A stretch of DNA of 46,058 nucleotides, taken from assembly GCA_934394815.1 (NCBI GenBank), contig CAKRRD010000019.1, positions 1-46,058 of the forward strand. The letters are read 5' to 3'. The stretch is from an uncultured Acetatifactor sp. (lineage in GTDB: Bacteria > Bacillota > Clostridia > Lachnospirales > Lachnospiraceae). The translations under genes and the position numbers were made by a program. The notes under the pieces are model-generated. The model made no database searches. It worked only from the letters and a program-made list of their open reading frames with translations, and had not been told where the DNA came from. Shown here one piece after another: positions 17,347 through 25,242 of the stretch; position 1 is the first letter of the stretch, and each line of letters begins with the position of its first letter.

Positions 17347-18345
17347 TTATTCCGGCCGCATCCATCCGGCAAATTCCAGAATGGACTGGTTTTCCGCCTT
17401 TTTCTCACTCTGCTGCATCTGCTTGCGGTATTCCCGGGGCGACATCTGCATCAGCTTGATAAAATAGCGGTTGAAGCTGGATACGGAATGGAAGCCCACC
17501 ATCTCGGAAATATCGAGAATGGAATGCTCCGTACTGCGCAGCAGAATACAGGACTTTAGAATCCGGGTGTTGTTCACATAGTCTAACGGGGAAGTCCCCA
17601 TAATGTCATGGAAGACCCGGCGGAAATGGGTGGGGCTCCAATGGCACAGTTCTGCCAGATACTCAATGGTAAACTGCTGCATGTAATTTTTCTCAATATA
17701 TTCCAGAGCGGGTGAGATCACCAGAGAATTTTCGGCGATCTCACCTTCTTTTTTGCGGTCCTGCAGGGCGAGAATCTCGGGGGAACCCGGTTTCGCGGTC
17801 TCGGGGTTGGCACCGCCGAGGCTTTCAATCCGGTACAGTTCTATATAGAGGGAGCACAACAGACTTCTGGCACTGATCTGGTAACAGGGGTTCTGTTCTT
17901 CCAGTTCGTGGATGATATGAGATACCAGATAGTTGATGTGGGGGAAGGCTTCCTTACTGAAAATATAACGGAATCCCGGAAAACCGTCCGTGGACAGATC
18001 GTAATTCTTCCAGGAGGCGGGAAGGAGATTGCGGAACAGCTCCTTCGGATCCAGAAAAAGATAGGACCAGTGGCTCTTTGTACCGGGGGTGCTGTAAGTG
18101 GTATGTGGAACGTTACGGGGCAGCACGGTGACATCGCCGGCATGGAAGGTCTGCTTTTCCCCGTTGATCTCCAGAGTACCGCTGTCGGAATGGCAGATCC
18201 CGATTTCCAGACAATTATGGAAGTGAAGGCTTCCGCTGGGGATATCCGAGATCTTCCAGTAATCACCGGACAGAAGCAGTACGGGAAACTGCATGGGCAG
18301 ATAGTAACTTCGGTATTCTGTAACGACGCGTTTTGACTTGGCCAT
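17347..18345 (-). CDS. AraC-family regulator, likely controller of the pectin operon
   Basis: A 332-residue protein: cupin-type sensor at residues 25-120 (HFHNCLEIGICHSDSGTLEI, FHAGDVTVLPRNVPHTTYS), a helical middle, and a C-terminal double helix-turn-helix (TIEYLAELCHWSPTHFRRVF; ILDISEMVGFHSVSSFNRYF) ending MSPREYRKQM. Start ATG 18345 has AGGAGGT upstream. It is transcribed divergently from the sugar importer and pectin enzyme operon, across a 428-bp control region, the classical arrangement for a local activator. The inducer is presumably a rhamnogalacturonan fragment, by context only. Confidence 0.94.
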   Translation of the reverse strand: MAKSKRVVTEYRSYYLPMQFPVLLLSGDYWKISDIPSGSLHFHNCLEIGICHSDSGTLEINGEKQTFHAGDVTVLPRNVPHTTYSTPGTKSHWSYLFLDPKELFRNLLPASWKNYDLSTDGFPGFRYIFSKEAFPHINYLVSHIIHELEEQNPCYQISARSLLCSLYIELYRIESLGGANPETAKPGSPEILALQDRKKEGEIAENSLVISPALEYIEKNYMQQFTIEYLAELCHWSPTHFRRVFHDIMGTSPLDYVNNTRILKSCILLRSTEHSILDISEMVGFHSVSSFNRYFIKLMQMSPREYRKQMQQSEKKAENQSILEFAGWMRPE

Positions 18346-18773
18346 TTCCTACCTCCTGTGGACGGTGCACGGAATTATTGTGCATCCTGTATGATACTGC
18401 CTGAAAATGGTCGGGCAGCATGGAAATAATGACTATACACTATTTATAACAATTAAACTGGACAAAATCAACCATTATGTTGTATAAATAACAGGTACGC
18501 TTTTGGCACCGTTTCCGAAATGATACTTAAAAATGGCTAAAAACTCGAAGGATACTGTGCTTTTTCCATAAATTATGTGATATACCAATAAGAATATAAA
18601 CGGAATAAAGAAATATACGAAAAACGAACATAATATATAATAGTTGTTTTTGCATAGTTTTCTATAACGTTTGATTAGAAAAATATGACAATGTGTATGA
18701 TAATATGCTTACGAGGTTACAAAAAGTGTACAAAGTGACGAGAAAATATGACTGACACTTGAGGAGGTTCGAT
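18346..18773. promoter_or_regulatory. Divergent control region between AraC gene and pectin operon
   Basis: No gene. The AT-rich half from 18590 to 18720 holds possible -10 sequences (TATAAT near 18636, TATGATAAT near 18698) but no -35 with good spacing, which fits an activator-dependent promoter. An imperfect dyad ATTTATAACAA (about 18438)/TTGTATAAAT (about 18481) may be a binding site. No cre match better than 10 of 14 positions was seen. Confidence 0.4.
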
Positions 18774-19727
18774 ATGGCGAAGAAGAATGCGGCCAACGTG
18801 GCGGGAGTGAAAACGAAAACCACTTGGAAACAAGCTTTTAAAAGAGACTGGCAATTATATCTGTTGCTGCTGTTTCCGCTGATCATGGTATTTGTATTCA
18901 GCTATGGTGCATACCCGGGACTGCGGATGGCCTTCATGGATTACAAACCGGCGAAGGGATATGCAGGCAGTGAATGGGTGGGAATGAAGACGTTCATTAA
19001 GATATTTAAGGATGCCGACTTCATGAGAGCACTTCGTAACTCTGTAGTATTTAACCTGGCGGATCTGATTGTGGGATTCCCGATGCCGATCCTTCTGGCA
19101 CTGATCCTGAACGAATTAAGATATCCCAGATTCAAGAAAGTATCCCAGACAATCCTGTATCTGCCGCACTTCCTTTCCTGGGCTATCATCGGAAGCGTAG
19201 CCATGACGATGTTCCGTCCGAACTCCGGTCTGGTAAACATCCTGTTAACCAATCTGGGAGTGATCTCCGAAGGAATTCCTTTCCTGAATGAGAAATGGCA
19301 CTGGGCAGTAACGTATCTGCTGATCGGTGTATGGCAGACCATGGGATGGGGCACGATCCTCTACCTGGCAGCAATCACCGGCATCAACGGAGAACTGTAC
19401 GAGGCAGCCATGATCGACGGAGCGAATCGCTGGAAGAGAATGTGGCACATCACACTTCCCGGTATCAAGAGTACAGTCGTAACACTGCTGATCCTGAACC
19501 TCGGACGTGTCATGGGAAGTAACCTGGAGCGACTGACCGCGTTGGAGAATTCACAGGTCAAGGACTTCCAGTATCAGCTGGCTGTCTACATATATAATAA
19601 AGGTATCGGAGCCGGAAAGTTCAGTGCAGCAACGGCAGTTGGCCTGTTCCAGTCATTGATCGGACTGATCCTGGTTCTGTTATCCGACAAATTTGCCAAG
19701 AAGCTTGGTGAAGACGGATTACTGTAG
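18774..19727 (+). CDS. Carbohydrate ABC transporter permease (LplB/YteP type)
   Basis: A 317-residue inner membrane permease with six hydrophobic segments and the binding-protein-dependent permease loop EAAMIDGANRWKRMWHITLP, which contacts the ATPase. The first segment (YLLLLFPLIMVFVFSYGAYP) and the MAFMDYKP sequence are typical of the LplB/YteP subgroup, whose Bacillus members import rhamnogalacturonan oligosaccharides. ATG 18774 sits behind GAGGAGG; an ATG 15 nt upstream lies before that site. First gene of the operon. No ATP-binding subunit is encoded here, as is usual for this subgroup, which borrows an MsmX-like ATPase. Confidence 0.95.
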   Translation: MAKKNAANVAGVKTKTTWKQAFKRDWQLYLLLLFPLIMVFVFSYGAYPGLRMAFMDYKPAKGYAGSEWVGMKTFIKIFKDADFMRALRNSVVFNLADLIVGFPMPILLALILNELRYPRFKKVSQTILYLPHFLSWAIIGSVAMTMFRPNSGLVNILLTNLGVISEGIPFLNEKWHWAVTYLLIGVWQTMGWGTILYLAAITGINGELYEAAMIDGANRWKRMWHITLPGIKSTVVTLLILNLGRVMGSNLERLTALENSQVKDFQYQLAVYIYNKGIGAGKFSAATAVGLFQSLIGLILVLLSDKFAKKLGEDGLL

Positions 19728-19739
19728 GAGGTGAGAGCG

Positions 19740-20669
19740 ATGAAGAAAAAAGAAGTGAATATCAATGAAGAATCTACCTCCGCAGGCGGAGCCCATGCGG
19801 TCAACAAATTCCGCATCAGCGATTTCGTCATGATGGCAGTGATCGTCATCCTCTGCGCCAGCTGCGTATTACCTTTCCTGCATGTGGCAGTGAAATCCAT
19901 TTCCGGTAATACGGCAGTAATGTCCAAAAGCGTTTACTTCTGGCCCAAGGACATCACCTTCGATGCTTACAAGAAAGTATTCGCAGATGATTCCATGACT
20001 TACTCCATGATCTTCTCGGTAATTATTACCCTGATCTTCACGGTTCTGGGAATGCTGGTATGTACCTGTGCCGCTTATCCTCTTTCCAAGAAGAGATTAA
20101 AGGGCAAAAAGTTACTGACCTTCCTGCTGATGGTACCGATGTACTTCAGCGCCGGCATCATCCCCAGCTACCTGTTATATCAGAAGCTGCATGTGCTGGA
20201 TACCATGTGGGTATTGATCTTACCGCTGATCTATTCCCCGTACAACATGCTGATCATGAAGAACTACTTCCAGAGCACGATTCCCGACAGCCTGGAGGAG
20301 TCCGCTTTCCTGGACGGTGCGACCAACTTCCAGATTTTAAGCAGGATCGTATTACCGCTGTCCAAACCGATCCTGGCAACGTTGTCTCTGTTCTACGCTG
20401 TAGGACGTTGGAATTCCTACTCAGACAACATGTACTATACCAAGAGTGCAAACCTGAAACTGATTCAGTACAAGCTGTATCAGCTGGTAGCATCTGCTGC
20501 GGAGGCACAGACTTCCTCTCTGGCAGATACCGGCAGTGCGATCCAGTCTACTCCCGAAGTACTGCAGGCGGCCAGCATCATGTTCGTAACCATTCCTATC
20601 ATTATTATTTATCCGTTCCTGCAGAAGTACTTCGTACAGGGTACCATGATCGGAGCGGTAAAGGGATAA
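19740..20669 (+). CDS. Carbohydrate ABC transporter permease (LplC/YtcP type)
   Basis: A 309-residue partner permease of the preceding protein, with six hydrophobic segments starting at about residue 30 and the EAA loop SLEESAFLDGATNFQILSRI. The C-terminal FLQKYFVQGTMIGAVKG is the family ending. ATG 19740 follows TAGGAGGTGAG; a GTG within that site at 19731 is the alternative. It starts 12 bp after the first permease stop, so they are translated together as a heterodimer. Confidence 0.95.
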   Translation: MKKKEVNINEESTSAGGAHAVNKFRISDFVMMAVIVILCASCVLPFLHVAVKSISGNTAVMSKSVYFWPKDITFDAYKKVFADDSMTYSMIFSVIITLIFTVLGMLVCTCAAYPLSKKRLKGKKLLTFLLMVPMYFSAGIIPSYLLYQKLHVLDTMWVLILPLIYSPYNMLIMKNYFQSTIPDSLEESAFLDGATNFQILSRIVLPLSKPILATLSLFYAVGRWNSYSDNMYYTKSANLKLIQYKLYQLVASAAEAQTSSLADTGSAIQSTPEVLQAASIMFVTIPIIIIYPFLQKYFVQGTMIGAVKG

Positions 20670-20701
20670 ATAAAAATGCAACAGATAACCATGTTAGTTT
20701 T

Positions 20702-20715
20702 CCCCGGAACCGGGG
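20702..20715 (+). other. Intercistronic hairpin before the binding-protein gene
   Basis: CCCCGG-AA-CCGGGG (20702-20715) is itself bracketed by TAGTTTT and AAAACTA. No U-tract follows, so it is more likely an RNA processing or stability element than a terminator. Confidence 0.5.
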
Positions 20716-20757
20716 GTACACATAAAACTATGTATTTAAATTAAGGAGGATTGATTT

Positions 20758-22488
20758 ATGAAGAAGAATACTCTTCACAAGGTAATGGCAACAGCACTGG
20801 TTGGTGCTATGGCTATGAGCACACTGACCGGATGCGGCAGCAGCGCTGACACAAACGCAAATGCAGATGCTGGCACAAAGGAGTCTGTAGCAGAGAGCTC
20901 CGCAGCAGGCACAGATGCAGGAACTTCCACTGCAGTAGCAGGTATTGACGGATGGGAGCCTTTCGCAAGCAATGTAACTTTACAGATTCCCGTATACGAT
21001 CGTGGTTCTTCCGGAAACGGATGCTCTGACGTAGAGAACAACTACTGGACCAACTGGGTACAGGAGAATTTCGGTGACAAGTACAACATCACTGTAGAAT
21101 ATGTAGGAATTACCCGTAGCGACGTTATGACCGATTACGCTATGCTGGCAGCAAGCCAGAGCCTTCCTACCATCTGTATGGAATATGACTATGATAAGCT
21201 GGCAAGCTGGCAGGCAGACGGCTATCTGCAGACCTACGATGTAGAAGCGTTCAAGCAGATTGCACCTACCTACTGGGAGACCATGGTAGAGCATGGCAAC
21301 GATGCTTACACCAAGCTGTCTGATGAAGATTATCTGGTACTTGGATACAGACCTTACGGCAACACTACTTATACCTGGTGTACCTTCTACCGTCAGGACT
21401 GGCTGGAAGAGGCAGGCTTCTCTGAGTATCCCGTTGGCGACAACACCAAGCTGTTAGAGCTGTATGCAAAACTGGCAGAGAACGGCCACAAGTATCCTTT
21501 AAGCGGTAAGAAAGTAAGTGGCGCAGGTATCGACCAGAACTATGGTTACAGAGATTATCCTCAGGATGAGACTGCATGGGCAACCACCGGCGACTATCAG
21601 ATTCCCGCTCTGTCCACCGAGGCTCAGAAGAGATTCTTAAAATGGGAGAACGAACTGTACAACGATGGTTACTACAATCCTGAGTATTATCTGAGAGATG
21701 CTTCCGAGGCAGAAGCAGACTTCATCAACGGTGAAGCATTTACCTGGACCGGATATGTATCTTCCAGCATGAACGTACTGAATTCCTTCTATGATGCTAA
21801 CCCCGATGGCAAGCTGGCAATCGCAGTTACTCCTTCCACCTGGACACAGGATGAGACCTGGGGATCTTCCGCTTCTTACAGACCCGGAACCAACTTCGGT
21901 ATGATGATCGGCTTCGCTAACGATGCTTCCGAGGATGAAGTAAAGGCAGCTATGATGTACCTGGAGTGGCTGAACCAGCCCGAAAACCTGTTCACCATGC
22001 AGTGGGGTGTTGAAGGCGTGAACTTCAACTATGATGACAACGGCGATCCCGTAGCAGTAGCAGATCAGACCGGTCTGGCTGAACAGCAGGGACACAACAA
22101 CAATGTAGACTACTGGTGTGCAGTAACCGCAGTGAAGACTCTTGGCTCTATCGAGAAGGACATCAAGGCAATCACCCCTCAGGGCATTCCTCAGGACTTC
22201 TACGATCAGATTCTGGCTAACTACAACGGACAGGTTGCTGTCTACGATGCAGGCAAGGCTAATTCCGACTGTCTGTTCGCAACCTCTATCGATGCAGTTA
22301 CCGAGTACAACCAGACTCTGTATGATCTGTATACCGAGTATCGTGACAAGCTGACCATGTGTCCTAAGGATCAGTTCGATTCTCTGTATGAGGAACTGAG
22401 CCAGAAGTACCTGGAGGCAGGTTATCAGGAAGTTATCGATGAGAGACAGGCTGCTCTGGATGCCGGCAACACCACCAGACTTCAGTAA
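20758..22488 (+). CDS. Extracellular solute-binding lipoprotein (LplA/YtcQ type)
   Basis: A 576-residue binding protein for the adjacent permease pair. It has a lipoprotein signal peptide ending in the lipobox LTGC (mature Cys about residue 26), an Asn/Ala/Ser-rich tether, then a large two-lobe cluster with many aromatic residues (for example YRPYGNTTYTWCTFYRQDWL) as in long oligosaccharide binders. Length of 550-580 residues is characteristic of the LplA subgroup. AAGGAGGA precedes the ATG. Strong hairpins flank the gene on both sides, suggesting that its mRNA segment is stabilised for high protein output. Rhamnogalacturonan or arabinogalacto-oligosaccharide as ligand is inferred from the downstream enzymes. 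Confidence 0.95.
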   Translation: MKKNTLHKVMATALVGAMAMSTLTGCGSSADTNANADAGTKESVAESSAAGTDAGTSTAVAGIDGWEPFASNVTLQIPVYDRGSSGNGCSDVENNYWTNWVQENFGDKYNITVEYVGITRSDVMTDYAMLAASQSLPTICMEYDYDKLASWQADGYLQTYDVEAFKQIAPTYWETMVEHGNDAYTKLSDEDYLVLGYRPYGNTTYTWCTFYRQDWLEEAGFSEYPVGDNTKLLELYAKLAENGHKYPLSGKKVSGAGIDQNYGYRDYPQDETAWATTGDYQIPALSTEAQKRFLKWENELYNDGYYNPEYYLRDASEAEADFINGEAFTWTGYVSSSMNVLNSFYDANPDGKLAIAVTPSTWTQDETWGSSASYRPGTNFGMMIGFANDASEDEVKAAMMYLEWLNQPENLFTMQWGVEGVNFNYDDNGDPVAVADQTGLAEQQGHNNNVDYWCAVTAVKTLGSIEKDIKAITPQGIPQDFYDQILANYNGQVAVYDAGKANSDCLFATSIDAVTEYNQTLYDLYTEYRDKLTMCPKDQFDSLYEELSQKYLEAGYQEVIDERQAALDAGNTTRLQ

Positions 22489-22518
22489 GTAAAAAGTTTT
22501 ATTACAGTAAGTACATAC

Positions 22519-22552
22519 AGCCCCCAGGCATGAATGGCTTGGGGGCTATATT
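22519..22552 (+). terminator. Hairpin after the binding-protein gene, partial terminator
   Basis: AGCCCCCAGGC (22519-22529) pairs with GCTTGGGGGCT (22537-22547), one wobble, 7-nt loop, followed only by ATATT. The weak T-tract suggests leaky termination, allowing lower expression of the enzyme genes downstream, though a separate promoter in 22553-22673 cannot be excluded. Confidence 0.7.
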
Positions 22553-22673
22553 AGAAATACAAAGACGTTGAATAGTTCAAGATGTTTTATGTTTTTTTCC
22601 GACGACCTGTTTTACAATAAAAACAGATGTGGGAAAAGAATATAAACCGCCAAAAGGCAGAAACGGAGGAATT

Positions 22674-23726
22674 ATGTTAAAGCTGGAATATGATAAGAAA
22701 GAGATAGAGGAAGTCATTGATAAGATCGTGAAAAAGACCATGAATATGGATCTCACCTGGGACTGGCCCTGCGGTGTGGCATATTACGGAATCAGTGATG
22801 CTTATGAGAAGACCGGGAAAAAGGAATATCTGGAGCTGTTAAAGGATCGTATCGACGAACTGATCGATCTGGGGCTGCCCAAGGTATGGACCGTAAATGC
22901 CTGTGCTATGGGACATTGCCTGATCACCTTATACCGGGCAACGGGAGAGCAGCAGTATCACGATATTCTCATGAGCAAGATCGCTTATCTGAGAAAAGAT
23001 GCTCTTCGTTTCGGAGATCATGTATTACAGCATACGGTATCTGCCAACAATGATTTCCCGGAGCAGTGCTGGTGCGACACCTTGTTCATGGCGGCATTTC
23101 TGATGCTGCGTGTGGGGGTATTGGAACACGATGAAGAGTTAATTGATGATGCACTGAACCAGTATTACTGGCATATCAAATATTTACAGAACCCCAGCAG
23201 TGGGCTCTGGTATCACGGCTATGACAATATTGCCGGAGATCATATGTCCGGTATTTATTGGGGAAGAGCTAATGCCTGGGCAGCATTTACTATGTCACAG
23301 GTAGGAGGCATCCTGCCCCAGTGCTATCTGTATCCCAAGTATATCGATGTGGCAGGTTCTCTGAATGAGCAATTGGCAGCACTGAAGGTATACCAGACAG
23401 AGAACGGATTGTGGAGAACTGTGGTGGATGATCCGGAGTCTTATGAAGAGATCTCCGCATCTGCAGGAATTGCCGCAGCAATGCTGACCAGAGGTAATCC
23501 TTTACATAGCAAATACATCAATAAGGCAATCAAAGGGCTGCTTGCCAACGTAAGTGAGGACGGTAAGGTAATGAATGTCTCCGGCGGTACCGCTGTTATG
23601 AGAGACAAGGAAGGCTACCGAGGAATCCCCAGGGCGTATATCCAGGGCTGGGGACAGGGACTGGCATTATCGTTTTTTGCAACTTTGTTAGTATCCGACG
23701 AGATTGAGAAGGATGGTGCGTTATAA
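22674..23726 (+). CDS. GH105 unsaturated rhamnogalacturonyl/glucuronyl hydrolase (YteR-like)
   Basis: Hydrolyses the 4,5-unsaturated uronic acid from the non-reducing end of lyase-generated pectin fragments, such as delta-GalA-Rha. The 350-residue protein is the normal size for the (alpha/alpha)6 barrel. It carries WDWPCGVAYYGISDAY near the start, CWCDTLFMAAFLM (the Asp at about residue 135 is the likely catalytic one), SGLWYHGYD, YWGRANAWAAF, and a C-terminal YIQGWGQGLAL. No signal peptide, so it acts in the cytoplasm. ATG 22674 has GGAGGA upstream; an upstream in-frame start is not supported. Its stop is immediately followed by the ATG of the next gene. Confidence 0.93.
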   Translation: MLKLEYDKKEIEEVIDKIVKKTMNMDLTWDWPCGVAYYGISDAYEKTGKKEYLELLKDRIDELIDLGLPKVWTVNACAMGHCLITLYRATGEQQYHDILMSKIAYLRKDALRFGDHVLQHTVSANNDFPEQCWCDTLFMAAFLMLRVGVLEHDEELIDDALNQYYWHIKYLQNPSSGLWYHGYDNIAGDHMSGIYWGRANAWAAFTMSQVGGILPQCYLYPKYIDVAGSLNEQLAALKVYQTENGLWRTVVDDPESYEEISASAGIAAAMLTRGNPLHSKYINKAIKGLLANVSEDGKVMNVSGGTAVMRDKEGYRGIPRAYIQGWGQGLALSFFATLLVSDEIEKDGAL

Positions 23727-25139
23727 ATGTTTCGCAGAAATTTTCTGTTCGGGAAGGACGGAGGAACCGCCAATCTGATTGATGTGGGCAGTGACGACCT
23801 CTATCAGCCCGGAAAAGGTTATGGCTTTGTAACGGAGAAAAACAGAAGAGAACAGGAAGGACTGCAGATCCGGGAACTGAATTCGTCCTTTGAACCGATG
23901 TACTGGTATCAGAACGAGAATCTGACCTTTCTTATGGAGGATGAGAATGGCTGCTACCTGGATTCGGCAGAAGAAGTGGCGGCATTGGAGGCACAGTCAG
24001 GCGAAAAAATGCCGGGGTATCCCAGACGGATTCCGCTGCTTTTTAAGGTGGATGTGCCCAGACAGGGCAATTATAAGGTCACTCTGACCATCCGCTCCGA
24101 GGAGGAGATGGGAGAGGTATTGATCTTTACCGGCAGAAGACGTCTTGCTTTTCGCGGCAGCGTACAGGCAGGGGAGTTCACTTATACCATGGCGGTAAAT
24201 GTCTGCGATATTGTACCGGTTGGGTATTCGCATATTTTTGCAGATAAGACAGTAGACATCGCAGTGCTGGCAGACAGACCGAGAATCAGTGCTCTTACGG
24301 TGGAAGAGATGAATTGTCCCACCATATATCTGGCAGGAGATTCCACGGTGACGGATCAGCCCGGAGATTATCCCTATTATCCCGGTACCTGTTACTGTGG
24401 CTGGGGACAGATGCTTCCGGCATATCTGGATGCCAGACTTTCCGTGTCGAACCATTCTCATTCGGGACTGACTACAGATACGTTCCGTAGGGAGGGACAT
24501 TATGCGGTGATCGACCAGTATAGCAGACCCGGCGATTATGTATTTTACCAGTTCGGCCACAATGACCAGAAGCTTCCAAAGCTGCAGGCAAAGGGCGGCT
24601 ATCAGGCAAATCTGCACCGCTATATCAAAGAGAATCAGGCAAGGGGCGTCTATCCGGTACTGGTGACACCCATTGCAAGAAATACTTGGAGACTGCGGGA
24701 TCAGACCTATCTGGATCTGTTGGAGGAATTTGCGGATGTGTGTCTGGAACTGGGGGCACAGTACAACATTCCCGTACTGGATCTTCATGCCCACAGCAGG
24801 GAATATGTGCTGGAAAAGGGACTGCAGGATGCCAAACCTGTCTTTTTCCCAGGAGATTATACGCATACCAATGACTTCGGTGCCTACAAAATGGCCGGGT
24901 ATGTGACAGAAGAGATCCGGGAGAAATGCACGAACCATGCGGAGAGAGCCTATGCTTATCTGGCGGAGTGTGTGACGGAGGGCTTCGGTGCGTGGGAGCC
25001 GGAAGGCCAGATAAAAGTGCCGAAAAAACCGGAGATCTACAAGGATATTCCGGATCCTGCGGGAGATCAGGTGCTGTTGTCCGAAGCAGAGCAGCTGGAA
25101 CGTGTGGTAAGACTGTGCCTGAAGGAAGACCTTCTGTAA
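23727..25139 (+). CDS. SGNH/GDSL rhamnogalacturonan acetylesterase-like (CE12-like)
   Basis: Removes O-acetyl groups from rhamnogalacturonan fragments (role inferred from family and context). Residues about 1-195 form a beta-rich accessory domain; the hydrolase domain follows, with block I YLAGDSTVTD (nucleophile Ser about 206), block II NHSHSGLTTDTF, block III YQFGHNDQK, and the Asp/His pair in GDYTHTND (about D377 and H380). No signal peptide, unlike many CE12 enzymes, so it deacetylates imported oligomers. The gene begins exactly after the GH105 stop (TAA then ATG), indicating translational coupling. Confidence 0.9.
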   Translation: MFRRNFLFGKDGGTANLIDVGSDDLYQPGKGYGFVTEKNRREQEGLQIRELNSSFEPMYWYQNENLTFLMEDENGCYLDSAEEVAALEAQSGEKMPGYPRRIPLLFKVDVPRQGNYKVTLTIRSEEEMGEVLIFTGRRRLAFRGSVQAGEFTYTMAVNVCDIVPVGYSHIFADKTVDIAVLADRPRISALTVEEMNCPTIYLAGDSTVTDQPGDYPYYPGTCYCGWGQMLPAYLDARLSVSNHSHSGLTTDTFRREGHYAVIDQYSRPGDYVFYQFGHNDQKLPKLQAKGGYQANLHRYIKENQARGVYPVLVTPIARNTWRLRDQTYLDLLEEFADVCLELGAQYNIPVLDLHAHSREYVLEKGLQDAKPVFFPGDYTHTNDFGAYKMAGYVTEEIREKCTNHAERAYAYLAECVTEGFGAWEPEGQIKVPKKPEIYKDIPDPAGDQVLLSEAEQLERVVRLCLKEDLL

Positions 25140-25159
25140 CGGGAACAACAGATTCCGGA

Positions 25160-25175
25160 GTGTCCGGACGGACAC
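25160..25175 (+). other. Intercistronic palindrome
   Basis: GTGTCC-GGAC-GGACAC, a compact 6-bp stem with a 4-nt loop between the esterase and phosphorylase genes. No U-tract; another member of the set of unrelated short hairpins at this operon's gene junctions. Confidence 0.45.
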
Positions 25176-25242
25176 CAATACGATGGCCAAAAGGGCAGGA
25201 AAAAAGTAAGAAAATAAGTAAGAATATGAGGAGGAACTCAGA